64,000 nucleotides of DNA from Thiopseudomonas alkaliphila (GCF_001267175.1 NZ_CP012358.1:186001-250000); one strand, 5' to 3'; counted from the stretch's first letter, positions 29,817 to 38,985 are shown. Notes: a model not told the origin generated them from the sequence alone. A program made the numbers and translations.

Positions 29817-30833
29817 ATGCAAGGTGTAACGTTTAACATGAAAAAAATTATTTTATCTCTGGCATTAACGTCCGGAGCAGCGTTTGCAACGGCTTCTGCA
29901 AGTGCCGCTGATAACTATGCGGCCGGTAATCCATTAGTGGATGAATTTATTCAGGAGATGGCTGCGGAACATGGCTTTATTCCTGAGTCACTGCACAAAG
30001 TATTTGCAGAGGCTAATAAGAAACAAAATATTTTGGATGCTATCTCACGGCCTGCCGAGCGGGTAAAAACCTGGAAAGAATATCGCCCAATCTTTATCAC
30101 CCAGCAGCGGATTGACCGGGGTTTACAGTTTTGGCAGAAAAACCAGGAGGCCTTAGCCCGTGCTGAAGCTGAGTACGGTGTGCCTGCGGAGTATATTGTA
30201 GCGATTATTGGTGTTGAAACTATGTACGGTGGTAACACCGGAGGGCACCGAGTGATTGATGCCTTATCGACCTTAAGTTTTGATTATCCGCCCCGGGCAC
30301 CATTTTTCCGCGGACAGTTAAAAGAGTTTTTACTGCTAACCCGGGAAGAGCAAATTAATCCCTTGGTACCGACCGGTTCCTATGCTGGCGCTATGGGGTT
30401 ACCGCAGTTTATGCCCGGTAGTTTCCGTGCTTATGCGGTAGACTTTGACCATGACGGTCACATTGATATCTGGACTAATCCAACCGATGCGATCGGCAGT
30501 GTTGCCAACTACTTTATCAAGCATAAATGGCAACCCGGTGAAGAAGTGGTGGTGCGGGCTAAAGTCAGTGGTGACAAGGTAGATCAAGGCTTAGGCGAAA
30601 AAATTGATGACACTAAAAGTGTCGCTGAACTGGCCAAGCTGGGCTGGCAGCCAGAAAAACCATTGCCTGCAGACTTACAGGTAATGACCTTCAAGTTTGA
30701 GGGGGTAAAAGGCACTGAATATTGGATGGGATTACAAAACTTCAATACGATTACCCGCTATAACCGCAGCACCATGTACTCCATGGCGGTGCATGATTTA
30801 GCTCAATTAATTAAAAAAGCACGTAAGGATTAA
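29817..30833 (+). CDS. mltB: Lytic murein transglycosylase B
   Basis: A periplasmic transglycosylase that cleaves MurNAc-GlcNAc bonds. The signal peptide (hydrophobic stretch then ATASASAAD) has no lipobox cysteine, so it should be a soluble SltB1-type form. The catalytic glutamate lies in IIGVETMYGG; GSYAGAMGLPQFMP and FDHDGHIDIW are family-3 motifs. The start is either ATG 29817 (AAGG 8 bases upstream, 338 residues) or ATG 29838; I prefer the first. It lies between rodA and rlpA. Confidence 0.94.
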   Translation: MQGVTFNMKKIILSLALTSGAAFATASASAADNYAAGNPLVDEFIQEMAAEHGFIPESLHKVFAEANKKQNILDAISRPAERVKTWKEYRPIFITQQRIDRGLQFWQKNQEALARAEAEYGVPAEYIVAIIGVETMYGGNTGGHRVIDALSTLSFDYPPRAPFFRGQLKEFLLLTREEQINPLVPTGSYAGAMGLPQFMPGSFRAYAVDFDHDGHIDIWTNPTDAIGSVANYFIKHKWQPGEEVVVRAKVSGDKVDQGLGEKIDDTKSVAELAKLGWQPEKPLPADLQVMTFKFEGVKGTEYWMGLQNFNTITRYNRSTMYSMAVHDLAQLIKKARKD

Positions 30834-30839
30834 TCATCG

Positions 30840-31832
30840 ATGCTTAAACCCGCTTTTCAAGTGCTGGCTTTATCTGCCTTGAGCCTAGCACTCATTAGCT
30901 GTAGTACTAAAACCACGCAACAACCAGGGGCCGCAACCTCGGGTAAAGCTGCAGGAATTAGCGGTCCTAATAATTTTAAGCGGCCAGGTAATGATGGGGC
31001 GCCTTGGTGGGATGTGGATGTATCCAATATTCCTGATGCAGTACCTATGCCCCATACTGGCAACTTTAAGGCCAGTCCCTATGTGGTTTTTGGCAAGCAG
31101 TATGTCCCGATTCAAAATGCCCATAATTATCGCGAAGAGGGAACGGCTTCTTGGTATGGCACTAAGTTCCATGGACAAAATACTGCCAATGGGGAAGTCT
31201 ATGATTTGTACGGCATGACCGCCGCGCATAAAACCTTGCCCTTACCCAGTTATGTGAAGGTCACTAATTTAGATAATGGTAAGCAGGTTACGTTGCGGGT
31301 TAATGACCGCGGCCCCTTTTACTCGGATCGTATTATTGATCTATCCTTTGCTGCAGCTAAGCGATTAGGTTATGCCGAGAAAGGTGTAGCGCGAGTGCGA
31401 GTGGAAGGAATTGATCCTGTGGCGTGGTGGGCAGCACGTGGACAACCGGTACCGAGCGTGCTTGCCGATGCACATTTAGCTAAGGTTCAGGTACCAGAGC
31501 CTGCACCTGGAACGACAGAGGTTTATACTCCGCCAGTGACCCAGCATGCGGGAGCCTTATTGCCGCTACAGGTGTCTGAGTCAGCATTAGAGCGTCCTGG
31601 GCATTATTTGCAGATGGGTGCTTTTGCCAATCCTGATGCCGCGCAGTTGCTCCGTGATAAACTGGCGCAACATGTAGAGGTGCCGGTCGAGGTGAGCTCA
31701 ATTGCCCGCGATAATCAGGTACTGCATCGTGTGCGCATGGGGCCAGTAAACTCTCGTTTACAGGCTGAGCAATTGCAGCAACAATTAGCTGCTGCAGCAT
31801 TAGGTGCCGGAACCGTAGTAGATATTAATTAA
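30840..31832 (+). CDS. rlpA: RlpA septal lytic transglycosylase lipoprotein
   Basis: RlpA is an outer-membrane lipoprotein that in P. aeruginosa degrades denuded glycan strands at the septum. The signal peptide ends with lipobox LISC. The double-psi beta-barrel contains GTASWYGTKFHGQNTANGE and VRVNDRGPFYSDRIIDLS with the catalytic aspartate. The C-terminal SPOR domain (about 255-330, YLQMGAFANPDAAQ) binds denuded septal glycan. The 330 residues are typical. It starts 6 bp after mltB. Confidence 0.95.
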   Translation: MLKPAFQVLALSALSLALISCSTKTTQQPGAATSGKAAGISGPNNFKRPGNDGAPWWDVDVSNIPDAVPMPHTGNFKASPYVVFGKQYVPIQNAHNYREEGTASWYGTKFHGQNTANGEVYDLYGMTAAHKTLPLPSYVKVTNLDNGKQVTLRVNDRGPFYSDRIIDLSFAAAKRLGYAEKGVARVRVEGIDPVAWWAARGQPVPSVLADAHLAKVQVPEPAPGTTEVYTPPVTQHAGALLPLQVSESALERPGHYLQMGAFANPDAAQLLRDKLAQHVEVPVEVSSIARDNQVLHRVRMGPVNSRLQAEQLQQQLAAAALGAGTVVDIN

Positions 31833-31927
31833 TGGTGGGGAATCTTTAGTCCTTGTGCTGTAAGTAGTTAAACAAGGCAAAGGTTAGCAACGGAATAATA
31901 ACTTCATTTATTGTGAAAAGAGTAAGC

Positions 31928-33088
31928 ATGAAAATAACTCAGTATGTAAAACACTTATTTTTTGCAGCGAGTGTTGTAGTAGCTCCTGCTACCTGGGCAA
32001 ATACCTCAGTAGTACCGGCTATGCCAGAGCTGGCAGCGAAGTCTTACGTACTGATGGATGCGGTGACTGGGCAGGTGATTGTTGAGCATAATGCCGATGA
32101 GGCATTACCACCCGCTAGCTTAACTAAGCTGATGACCTCTTATATTGCCACTCAAGAAATTAAAGAGGGCAAGCTGGCCGAGTCTGACTTAGTGACAGTT
32201 AGTGAAAAAGCTTGGCGGACCGGTGGTTCGCGGATGTTTATCCAGGTCGGCACTCAAGTATCGGTAGAGGATTTATTGCGCGGTATTATTATTCAGTCTG
32301 GGAATGATGCCAGCGTTGCGTTAGCTGAGCATTTAGCGGGAACCGAAGAGGCTTTTGCCGAAGTGATGAACCGCACTGCAAAAACCTTAGGCTTGACTAA
32401 TACTCACTTTAAGAATGCCACTGGCTTGCCTGCGCCTGATCATTATTCTTCAGCGATGGATATGGCCAAGCTGTCGCGGGCGATTATTTACGATGATCCA
32501 GATCACTATGCACTGTATGCCGAAAAAGAATTTACTTGGAATGGCATTAAGCAGCCCAACCGTAACTTATTGCTTTGGCGTGACAGTACCGTAGATGGTT
32601 TAAAAACTGGGCATACCGATGAAGCTGGGTATTGCTTAGTGGCTTCTGCTGTGCGTGATGACATGCGTTTAATTGCTTCAGTGTTTGGTACTACTAGTGA
32701 AGCCTCGCGTGCCGCTGAAACACAAAAGCTGCTAACCTATGGCTTTCGTTTCTATGAAGGTAAAACCTTTTACCGTAAAGGCACTTCGATGGCCGATGCG
32801 CGGGTTTGGAAAGGTCAAACTGATCAGCTGAAAGTGGGCACAGCAACTGATTTGGCGGTAACCTTACCCCGTGGTCAAGCGGAAAAAGTAGTGCTTAACA
32901 TGAATTTACAGCCTCAATTAGTTGCACCGATTGCTGCCGGTGATGTGGTGGGCACAGTGGATGTCATGTTAGAAGATAAAGTCTTAAAAACAGAGAATGT
33001 GATCGCCTTAGAGGCCATTGAAGAAGCGGGTTTCTTTGGTCGTTTATGGGATAGTATTCGTTTGTTTTTTGCTGGTTTATTCAACTAA
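31928..33088 (+). CDS. dacA: D-alanyl-D-alanine carboxypeptidase (PBP5 type)
   Basis: A class-C low-molecular-weight PBP that trims the terminal D-alanine of pentapeptides. Signal peptide to about residue 24. Catalytic motifs: PASLTKLM (SxxK), QSGNDAS (SxN) and LKTGHTDEAG (KTG). A beta-rich C-terminal domain follows, with an amphipathic membrane-attachment tail (GRLWDSIRLFFAGLF). The ATG at 31928 is preferred over an upstream GTG because AAGAG lies just before it. The Pseudomonas counterpart is named dacC/dacA (PBP5). Confidence 0.95.
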   Translation: MKITQYVKHLFFAASVVVAPATWANTSVVPAMPELAAKSYVLMDAVTGQVIVEHNADEALPPASLTKLMTSYIATQEIKEGKLAESDLVTVSEKAWRTGGSRMFIQVGTQVSVEDLLRGIIIQSGNDASVALAEHLAGTEEAFAEVMNRTAKTLGLTNTHFKNATGLPAPDHYSSAMDMAKLSRAIIYDDPDHYALYAEKEFTWNGIKQPNRNLLLWRDSTVDGLKTGHTDEAGYCLVASAVRDDMRLIASVFGTTSEASRAAETQKLLTYGFRFYEGKTFYRKGTSMADARVWKGQTDQLKVGTATDLAVTLPRGQAEKVVLNMNLQPQLVAPIAAGDVVGTVDVMLEDKVLKTENVIALEAIEEAGFFGRLWDSIRLFFAGLFN

Positions 33089-33119
33089 TTAAAGGTAGCT
33101 GTACTTAAGCTAAAATACT

Positions 33120-33401
33120 ATGACTGATACTGAACAGGTGGCACCTCCTAAAATTGAATTTCCTTGTGAGCATTATCCGGTAAAAATTATCGGTGATAAT
33201 CACCCAGACTTTCAAACAATTGTGCTTGAAATTGTTGAGCGTCACGCTCCTGGTTTTGATATTGAAACCTTGGTTAAGCGTGACAGCAGCAATGGTCGTT
33301 ACTTATCGATTCAAGTGCATATTACCGCCCATAGCATTGAGCAGCTGCAAAAAATCAATGAAGAGCTACGGGCTACCGGCCTAGTTAAAATGGTGCTGTA
33401 A
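33120..33401 (+). CDS. ybeD: YbeD/DUF493 family protein
   Basis: A 93-residue ferredoxin-like (ACT-resembling) protein of the UPF0250 family. It contains [20 protein letters not shown] near the N-terminus and the helix [22 protein letters not shown] at the end. It is conserved upstream of lipB in many gammaproteobacteria, suggesting a link with lipoate metabolism, but its function is not established. The stop abuts the lipB ATG with no gap. Confidence 0.93.
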   Translation: MTDTEQVAPPKIEFPCEHYPVKIIGDNHPDFQTIVLEIVERHAPGFDIETLVKRDSSNGRYLSIQVHITAHSIEQLQKINEELRATGLVKMVL

Positions 33402-34061
33402 ATGAATCATTTGGGGGTTCGGCAGTTAGGGCTGGTTGACTATGAAACTGCTTGGCATGCCATGCAGCGTTTCACTGATCAGCGTACCGCCGATACCCTC
33501 GATGAGCTGTGGCTGCTTGAGCATCCAGCCGTATTTACCCAAGGACAAGCCGGTAAAGCCGAGCATCTCTTAGCGCCAGGGAATATTCCTGTGGTGCAAG
33601 TCGATCGCGGCGGTCAAGTCACTTATCATGGGCCGGGTCAGCTGGTGGCGTATTTTCTGTTGGACGTGCGGCGTAAGCAGTTAGGAGTGCGCGATCTAGT
33701 GTCACGGATTGAGCAGATTCTGGTTGACTTATTGGCCGCTTATCAGCTTAGCGCCTATGCCAAGCCTGATGCACCTGGGGTGTATGTGGATCAGATTACT
33801 GGGCAGGCGGCTAAAATTGCCTCGTTAGGTCTGCGAATTCGCCGAGGCTGTTCATTTCATGGCTTAGCGCTAAATGTGGATATGGATTTATCGCCTTTTC
33901 AGCGGATTAATCCTTGCGGTTATGCGGGCATGCAAATGATTCAGTTAGCCAGCCAAACCACCAGTCCGGTGAGCATGCAGCAGGTACAACAGCAGTTGAT
34001 TTCGCTCGTTGTAGAACATCTTGAATACTCGAATTATCAGCCGTTAGCGGCGGAGTTATAG
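33402..34061 (+). CDS. lipB: Octanoyltransferase LipB
   Basis: LipB moves octanoate from acyl-ACP to the lipoyl domains of E2 subunits and GcvH. The 219 residues carry [46 protein letters not shown] (catalytic lysine) and [11 protein letters not shown] (catalytic cysteine). It starts immediately after ybeD and is followed 5 bp later by lipA, which inserts the sulfur atoms. Confidence 0.97.
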   Translation: MNHLGVRQLGLVDYETAWHAMQRFTDQRTADTLDELWLLEHPAVFTQGQAGKAEHLLAPGNIPVVQVDRGGQVTYHGPGQLVAYFLLDVRRKQLGVRDLVSRIEQILVDLLAAYQLSAYAKPDAPGVYVDQITGQAAKIASLGLRIRRGCSFHGLALNVDMDLSPFQRINPCGYAGMQMIQLASQTTSPVSMQQVQQQLISLVVEHLEYSNYQPLAAEL

Positions 34062-34066
34062 CTTTT

Positions 34067-35032
34067 ATGTCCAGTGCAGAAACCAGCAGTCCGAAAAAAG
34101 TAGAAGCCGGCGTTAAGCTGCGTGGAGCAGATAAGGTCGCGCGCATTCCAATTAAAGTGATTCCTACCGATGAACTACCGCGGAAACCTGATTGGATTCG
34201 GGTGCGTGTGCCGGTATCGCCAGAAATTGACGCGATTAAACAGACTTTGCGCAAACATAAGTTGCATAGCGTCTGTGAAGAAGCTTCCTGCCCGAACTTA
34301 GGCGAGTGTTTCTCAGGGGGTACTGCCACCTTTATGATTATGGGTGATATTTGCACCCGTCGTTGTCCGTTTTGTGATGTGGGGCATGGTCGGCCAAAAC
34401 CCTTGGATGAAAATGAACCGCGTAATTTAGCGGTCGCTATTGCCGAAATGAAGCTCAAGTATGTGGTGATCACCTCAGTTGATCGGGACGACTTGCGTGA
34501 CGGTGGGGCCCAGCACTTTGCCGACTGTATTCGCGAGATTCGCGCCTTATCGCCAACGATTGAGTTGGAAACTTTGGTGCCGGATTACCGTGGGCGGATG
34601 GATATTGCCCTTGAAATTACTGCCGCAACTCCGCCTGATGTATTTAACCATAACTTAGAAACGGTGCCGCGTTTATATAAAGCTGCGCGTCCTGGCTCTG
34701 ATTATGCCTGGTCACTGAATCTGCTCAAGCGTTTTAAAGAGCTGGTGCCGAATGTGCCCACCAAGTCAGGTTTAATGCTTGGCTTAGGTGAGACCGATGA
34801 GGAAGTGATTGAGGTCATGCGTGATATGCGTGCCCATAACATTGACATGTTAACCCTCGGTCAATATTTACAGCCATCGCGTGATCACTTAGCCGTCCAG
34901 CGTTTTGTGCATCCCGATACCTTTAAGTGGTTTGCAGAAGAGGGACTAAAAATGGGCTTTAAGAACGTTGCTTCTGGGCCTTTAGTACGTTCTTCTTACC
35001 ATGCTGATGAGCAAGCTAAACAGGTTGAGTGA
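34067..35032 (+). CDS. lipA: Lipoyl synthase
   Basis: A radical-SAM enzyme that adds two sulfur atoms to protein-bound octanoate. The auxiliary cluster cysteines are in [12 protein letters not shown] and the radical-SAM CxxxCxxC in [34 protein letters not shown] and the C-terminal [13 protein letters not shown] with its conserved serine complete the family pattern. At 321 residues the length is normal. It is the last gene of the proA-lipA run. Confidence 0.98.
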   Translation: MSSAETSSPKKVEAGVKLRGADKVARIPIKVIPTDELPRKPDWIRVRVPVSPEIDAIKQTLRKHKLHSVCEEASCPNLGECFSGGTATFMIMGDICTRRCPFCDVGHGRPKPLDENEPRNLAVAIAEMKLKYVVITSVDRDDLRDGGAQHFADCIREIRALSPTIELETLVPDYRGRMDIALEITAATPPDVFNHNLETVPRLYKAARPGSDYAWSLNLLKRFKELVPNVPTKSGLMLGLGETDEEVIEVMRDMRAHNIDMLTLGQYLQPSRDHLAVQRFVHPDTFKWFAEEGLKMGFKNVASGPLVRSSYHADEQAKQVE

Positions 35033-35055
35033 TTTTTAACGAATCACCAATAATG

Positions 35056-35091
35056 AGGCTAAGGCTAAATGTTTTTACTGAGCCTTAGCCT
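35056..35091. repeat. Hairpin between lipA and miaE
   Basis: A perfect 11-bp inverted repeat, AGGCTAAGGCT and AGCCTTAGCCT, with a 14-nt loop. It starts 24 bp after the lipA stop. No T-run follows on either strand, so it is not a classic intrinsic terminator. It may stabilise the lipA mRNA 3' end or assist Rho-dependent termination. Confidence 0.6.
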
Positions 35092-35112
35092 GAGCGTGAT
35101 TGAAAACTATGA

Positions 35113-35730
35113 GTGAGTGTTGTGACGACTGAATTAGCCCCTGAGTTAATTGAATTTTTACCTTGCCCAACCCCCAAAGCTTGGATTGAACAGGCTTTGG
35201 AGCACCAAGAGTTATTGCTGATTGATCACGCTAACTGCGAGAAAAAAGCGGCCGGTACGGCGATGACTTTAATGTTTCGCTACGCGGAAAAAGAGCAGTT
35301 ACAGCAAAAGCTATCCCGTTTAGCTCGGGAAGAGTTGCGTCACTTTGAGCAAGTCACCGCGTTGATGAAAAAGCGCGGTATTAAGTATCGCCAGCTGAGT
35401 GCTTCGTTGTACGCCCAGCGCCTGCATCAGCATATTCGCAGCCAAGAACCTGAGCGCTTGATTGATACCTTAATTGTTGGTGCTTTTATTGAGGCACGCT
35501 CGTGCGAGCGGTTTTATCAGTTAGCGCCGTATTTGGATGAAGAACTAGCCAAGTTTTATCGTTCCTTGCTGAAAACTGAAATGCGTCATTATCAAGATTA
35601 TTTACGGATGGCTGAGCTGTATGCCAAAGAGCCCATTGAGCCGCGGATTGCTTTTTTTAAGGAAAAAGAGCAGGAAGCTATTTTAACGCCAGATGAAAAG
35701 TTTCGCTTTCACAGTGGAGCGGCGGCTTAG
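35113..35730 (+). CDS. miaE: tRNA-(ms2io6A37) monooxygenase MiaE
   Basis: MiaE is a di-iron enzyme that hydroxylates the isopentenyl group of ms2i6A37 in tRNA. The 205-residue helical protein has ferritin-like metal ligands in LAREELRHFEQV (ExxH), FIEARSCERF and LLKTEMRHYQDYL (ExxH). The start is unclear: GTG at 35113 or GTG at 35122, neither with a strong Shine-Dalgarno. It is followed by a terminator and appears to be transcribed alone. Confidence 0.93.
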   Translation: MSVVTTELAPELIEFLPCPTPKAWIEQALEHQELLLIDHANCEKKAAGTAMTLMFRYAEKEQLQQKLSRLAREELRHFEQVTALMKKRGIKYRQLSASLYAQRLHQHIRSQEPERLIDTLIVGAFIEARSCERFYQLAPYLDEELAKFYRSLLKTEMRHYQDYLRMAELYAKEPIEPRIAFFKEKEQEAILTPDEKFRFHSGAAA

Positions 35731-35759
35731 ATTAGCAAGTTGTTTTAATGGATCGAGTA

Positions 35760-35785
35760 AAAAGCGCCGTAATTGGCGTTTTTTG
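35760..35785 (+). terminator. Intrinsic terminator after miaE
   Basis: AAAAGCGCC/GGCGTTTTTT hairpin with a 6-nt loop (GTAATT) and a following T-run, 30 bp downstream of the miaE stop. Confidence 0.8.
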
Positions 35786-35876
35786 CTTTCTAGTTAGCAG
35801 ATTATTTAGCCCGATTCGCCTTTTGCTGCAATCTCTGCGATAGTGCTGTTATCAGTACTTTAGGAGGCCTTTGAAT

Positions 35877-35891
35877 ATGCAGTGTCAATGA
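35877..35891 (+). CDS. Four-codon leader ORF before the methyltransferase
   Basis: ATG CAG TGT CAA TGA is placed 9 bases after a strong AGGAGG (35862-35867). Its TGA overlaps the methyltransferase ATG (35888) as ATGA. The Shine-Dalgarno is well placed for this tiny ORF but about 20 bases from the methyltransferase start, so reinitiation from the mini-ORF is plausible. Expression is not shown. Confidence 0.35.
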   Translation: MQCQ

Positions 35892-36580
35892 GTGCGGTTA
35901 CTTATCAGGTTAAACAAGACATTATTCAGTTAAATGCTCAGCATTCGCTGACCATTAAATCACTTCTCGATCATCAACAGTTTTACGATCCACAGCAACA
36001 AGCGCAACGCTTAGGTATTTGCTCAGCCGCCTGGCCAATTTTTGGACTGGTTTGGCCCTCGAGTATTCAGCTAGCAAAAAAACTATTAAAACGAACCATC
36101 GCAGCAGACCAGCGGATTTTAGAAATTGGCTGTGGTTTAGGTATTGCCAGCATGGTCGCCAAACAGCTGGGGCTTAATATCACCGCCAGTGATCGTCACC
36201 CCTTAGCGCCAAAGTTCTTACGCAAAAATACCCAGCTTAATAATTTAGCTGAAATTCCTTTCTTGCATGGGCAGTGGGGAGTTAACCAGCCGGCATCTAT
36301 TTTGGATACCAATGCACCGTTACTCTCTGGAACTTACGATTACATCTTAGCTAGCGATATTTTGTATGAGCCAGACAATGCATTGCAGGTGGCGCAGTTT
36401 ATTCAGCGCTATGCGGCGCCAGAGGCGACTATCTGGTTGGTTGATCCTAACCGCGGTTACCATAACCATGTACGCCGTCATTTGGCTGAGTTCGGCTTTC
36501 AATTAGCTGAGCAGGTGCGGTTAGAGCATGGGCCAGGTGAAGAGCAGTACCGGGGCCGGTTATTAGTTTTTCAGCGCTAG
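35888..36580 (+). CDS. Class I SAM-dependent methyltransferase
   Basis: A 230-residue Rossmann-fold methyltransferase. The SAM-binding motif I is ILEIGCGLGIASMVA, followed by NITASDRHPLAP (acidic loop after strand 2) and DYILASDILYEPDN. It resembles the family that includes lysine and nicotinamide N-methyltransferase-like proteins (PWPSSIQLA-type approach helix). The substrate is not predictable. GTG at 35882 is an alternative start. It is monocistronic, between the miaE terminator and the convergent STAS/PP2C genes. Confidence 0.8.
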   Translation: MSAVTYQVKQDIIQLNAQHSLTIKSLLDHQQFYDPQQQAQRLGICSAAWPIFGLVWPSSIQLAKKLLKRTIAADQRILEIGCGLGIASMVAKQLGLNITASDRHPLAPKFLRKNTQLNNLAEIPFLHGQWGVNQPASILDTNAPLLSGTYDYILASDILYEPDNALQVAQFIQRYAAPEATIWLVDPNRGYHNHVRRHLAEFGFQLAEQVRLEHGPGEEQYRGRLLVFQR

Positions 36581-36603
36581 CAGTGCCTGCAGGCGACGCG
36601 GGT

Positions 36604-37098
36604 TTAGTTGTGCGGCGTTTGATCCTGTAGGTATTCCACTAAGCTGTGAAAGGATTGGCGATTTTCTTCGTTTAAGCCCATCAGAATTTGGTGGGCTTCC
36701 AGCACTCTGGCTTTTACCGTGGCCTCAGATAGCGGTTGCGCTGGCAAATCATTTAAGCATTCAGGGCAGGGTTGCTGGGTATGCACCAGATTAAATACCT
36801 GATTAAAGCCCATCGAATCAAGTAAGTGGCTAATATCAGGGTTAGTGGAAACAATAGTAGGAAAAATACCCAGTTGCTGTTGCGATAAAATCGACAATTT
36901 AGCCAAGAGCCCAAGGGTCGTGCTGTCTAAGCTAATGGCTTCGGTTAAATCCACCAAGATTGAGGTAAAGGGCTGGGTATTTAGCGCTTTATGGATAGCC
37001 GTGCTGAGCTCATTACACAGCGTAAGACGCACATCTCCTGAGAACTTCAGAATGAAGGTCGGCATCTGGATCGCGTATTGAATTTTACCTGTATTCAT
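36604..37098 (-). CDS. STAS-domain anti-sigma antagonist, HsbA-like
   Basis: A 164-residue protein with an N-terminal STAS domain (about 5-105) and a helical C-terminal tail. The regulatory serine motif is SLDSTTLG with S59, corresponding in context to the phosphorylated serine of P. aeruginosa HsbA. HsbA switches partners between the anti-sigma factor FlgM and a diguanylate cyclase. Its start overlaps the stop of the phosphatase gene (TAATG), the same pairing as hsbR-hsbA. Identification as HsbA is probable, not certain. Confidence 0.8.
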   Translation of the reverse strand: MNTGKIQYAIQMPTFILKFSGDVRLTLCNELSTAIHKALNTQPFTSILVDLTEAISLDSTTLGLLAKLSILSQQQLGIFPTIVSTNPDISHLLDSMGFNQVFNLVHTQQPCPECLNDLPAQPLSEATVKARVLEAHQILMGLNEENRQSFHSLVEYLQDQTPHN

Positions 37099-37931
37099 TA
37101 AAGCATCCGGCTAATGGTCAATAGAGCCACATCATCGTCAATTACTTCCGAGCGGTCTAGTCTTAGCTGGCTCAGCAGCTCACTCCATTGGCCAGAGGTC
37201 TGTTCAACTAGTTCTAGCAGTTGTTGCTCTTTGGCTTGTAAACGTTGGGCATTGAGCAGCTCAAAGACGCCATCGGAAAATAGATGCAGACTAAAGGGCT
37301 GACTTAAGTCTAGGCTATTGTCGCTGTATTGAGCATTGGCAAATAAACCAATTGGCTGCCCTTTGCCACTTAAAAAACGAGCCTGACCTTGTTGCATAAA
37401 CACTGGAGCGGGTAGATGACCGGCCATGCTCCAGGTGAGTTGTTGGCTACGCTGATCAATGCAACCTAAAATTAACGTGGCATGTTTTTCAATACCAATG
37501 GTAAGCCACTGCTGATTGATCGCTTGTAGGATACTGGCTGGCGTTAAATGATTTTGGCCGTTAGCAATCGCTTGGCGCATGAGTCCTTGTAACAGCACAC
37601 TGCCAAGGGCAGATGCTGTACCGTGTCCCGCTACATCGGCTAAATAGAAAAAGTGCCGATCTTGATCCAAGGCTAAGTAATCTAAAGTATCGCCTGATAA
37701 ATATAAGGCGGGGCGGACCAATGAGTGGAAGTGGTACGCCTGCCAGCTAAGTTCGGCAGCAGGTAATAAGCTGGCTTGCAGTTGCTGACCTAGGCGCTGG
37801 TCAGCCAGTACACGGTGTAGCGTCGCTGATTCAGATAGCTCGGTATGAGCTAAGGAGGCGCATGCCTGAATTGGCTGCTGGGGACTTTGCATAAAAAGCC
37901 AAATGTAATCGTTATTAAGTAAGAGCTGCAA
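37098..37931 (-). CDS. PP2C-type (SpoIIE) serine phosphatase, HsbR-like but short
   Basis: A 277-residue SpoIIE/PP2C phosphatase. Metal-binding acidic residues appear in YLADVAGHG, LFSDGVFELLN and EVIDDDVALLTI. The N-terminal 40 residues are not a complete receiver domain and there is no C-terminal HATPase kinase domain. The P. aeruginosa relative HsbR is about twice as long and carries regulatory and kinase parts. The STAS partner follows with a 1-bp overlap. It likely dephosphorylates that protein; the kinase must be elsewhere or absent. Confidence 0.8.
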   Translation of the reverse strand: MQLLLNNDYIWLFMQSPQQPIQACASLAHTELSESATLHRVLADQRLGQQLQASLLPAAELSWQAYHFHSLVRPALYLSGDTLDYLALDQDRHFFYLADVAGHGTASALGSVLLQGLMRQAIANGQNHLTPASILQAINQQWLTIGIEKHATLILGCIDQRSQQLTWSMAGHLPAPVFMQQGQARFLSGKGQPIGLFANAQYSDNSLDLSQPFSLHLFSDGVFELLNAQRLQAKEQQLLELVEQTSGQWSELLSQLRLDRSEVIDDDVALLTISRML

Positions 37932-38128
37932 AAGGTACTCTTATCGGTACTAGGTTTCAACTTTTTAGCTTTTTCTATAGCGAAATGGAATTATTTTTTG
38001 GGTGTCCAGTCTGAATAGATAACGGATTTAAGCAGTTTATGGCGTGTTTTATCCTAGGCAACACGTCTTTAACCACAGGATTGTATTCGATCTAAAATCT
38101 GTATTTGTTTTACTACTGGAGAACTATC

Positions 38129-38443
38129 ATGAAGAAGCTGATGACCTTAACCACTGCCTCCATTGCTGCACTGGCTTTATCTGCAGGACTGGCTCAAGCA
38201 CGTGATTTAACTCCTGAAGAAATTAATCAATTAACTGGTGCTGGCACTATTCAGTCGGTTGAGCAGTTAAATCAAGTGGTATTAGAGCAGCATCCTGGTG
38301 CTGAAATTTACAAAGCCGAACTTGAGCAAGACGGTAACCGCTATGTGTATGAAGTGGATTTAAAAGATGCGCAAGGTGTGAAGTGGGATTTAGAGCTTGA
38401 TGCAGCTAATGGCCAAGTCTTAAAAAACAAGCAAGATGACTGA
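38129..38443 (+). CDS. PepSY domain periplasmic protein
   Basis: A 104-residue secreted protein with a signal peptide (ALALSAGLAQARD, cleavage near residue 25). A single PepSY domain follows, with YKAELEQDGNRYVYEVDLKDAQG and WDLELDAANGQVLKNKQDD. PepSY proteins are often protease or envelope-stress modulators; no specific target is suggested here. GGAGA precedes the ATG at 38129. It is transcribed alone and ends at a strong terminator. Confidence 0.85.
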   Translation: MKKLMTLTTASIAALALSAGLAQARDLTPEEINQLTGAGTIQSVEQLNQVVLEQHPGAEIYKAELEQDGNRYVYEVDLKDAQGVKWDLELDAANGQVLKNKQDD

Positions 38444-38521
38444 ACCAAAGAGTAGGTGGTGCATTTGACCACAGGGTTACCTGACCTTTGATACACAGGC
38501 TTAATTAAATAGGTGTCACTA

Positions 38522-38547
38522 AATAGCGAGCTTCGGCTCGCTATTTT
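38522..38547 (+). terminator. Intrinsic terminator after the PepSY gene
   Basis: A near-perfect 10-bp stem AATAGCGAGC/GCTCGCTATT capped by the stable tetraloop TTCG and followed by TTT. It lies 79 bp after the PepSY stop. Confidence 0.9.
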
Positions 38548-38695
38548 TATGGCGCTAAATGGGGGTTGGTTGCAGTTTATCGGCAGCGCTGATCGTCTCA
38601 GGGTCAAGTGTGTTAAAATTACCCTAATTTAATTATGTGTCAGTTTAAGCTGCGAGGTAGCAGCTTAGTCAGGCGTCGTTGACGCGGAGAAAACA

Positions 38696-38965
38696 ATGAG
38701 TAGTGATTTGCGTGCTGCCCAGCAGCAAGCGTTAGTTAAGCGTTTAGCACGAGTAGAGGGACAAATTCGGGGTATTCAAGCGATGGTCTTGCGCGAAGAA
38801 AATTGTGAAGCCATTGCCCAACAATTTAGTGCGGCACGCCGCGCGTTAGACAAAGCCTATCAAGAAATGCTGGCCTGCCTGTTAGAAGAGGCAGTGTTAA
38901 ATCCTGAACTAGATAAAAGCGACACCTTGCTTGAGGTGCGCAAAATCTTTACCAAGTACACCTAA
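38696..38965 (+). CDS. CsoR/FrmR-family transcriptional repressor, two-cysteine no-histidine type
   Basis: An 89-residue all-helical DUF156 protein starting with the family block LVKRLARVEGQIRGIQAMV. It has exactly two cysteines, C37 and C61, and no histidine anywhere. Copper (CsoR), nickel/cobalt (RcnR) and formaldehyde (FrmR) members use histidine as well as cysteine; persulfide-sensing CstR uses two cysteines. With a TSUP permease 20 bp downstream, a reactive-sulfur or thiol signal is the best guess. It probably represses its own operon. Confidence 0.85.
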   Translation: MSSDLRAAQQQALVKRLARVEGQIRGIQAMVLREENCEAIAQQFSAARRALDKAYQEMLACLLEEAVLNPELDKSDTLLEVRKIFTKYT

Positions 38966-38985
38966 CTGATTTAGGCGACTCAAGC

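Noticed and set aside
33907..34473. Minus-strand 188-codon ORF opposite lipB/lipA
   Set aside because: It is a shadow of two well-conserved genes. Length alone is explained by codon bias on the opposite strand.
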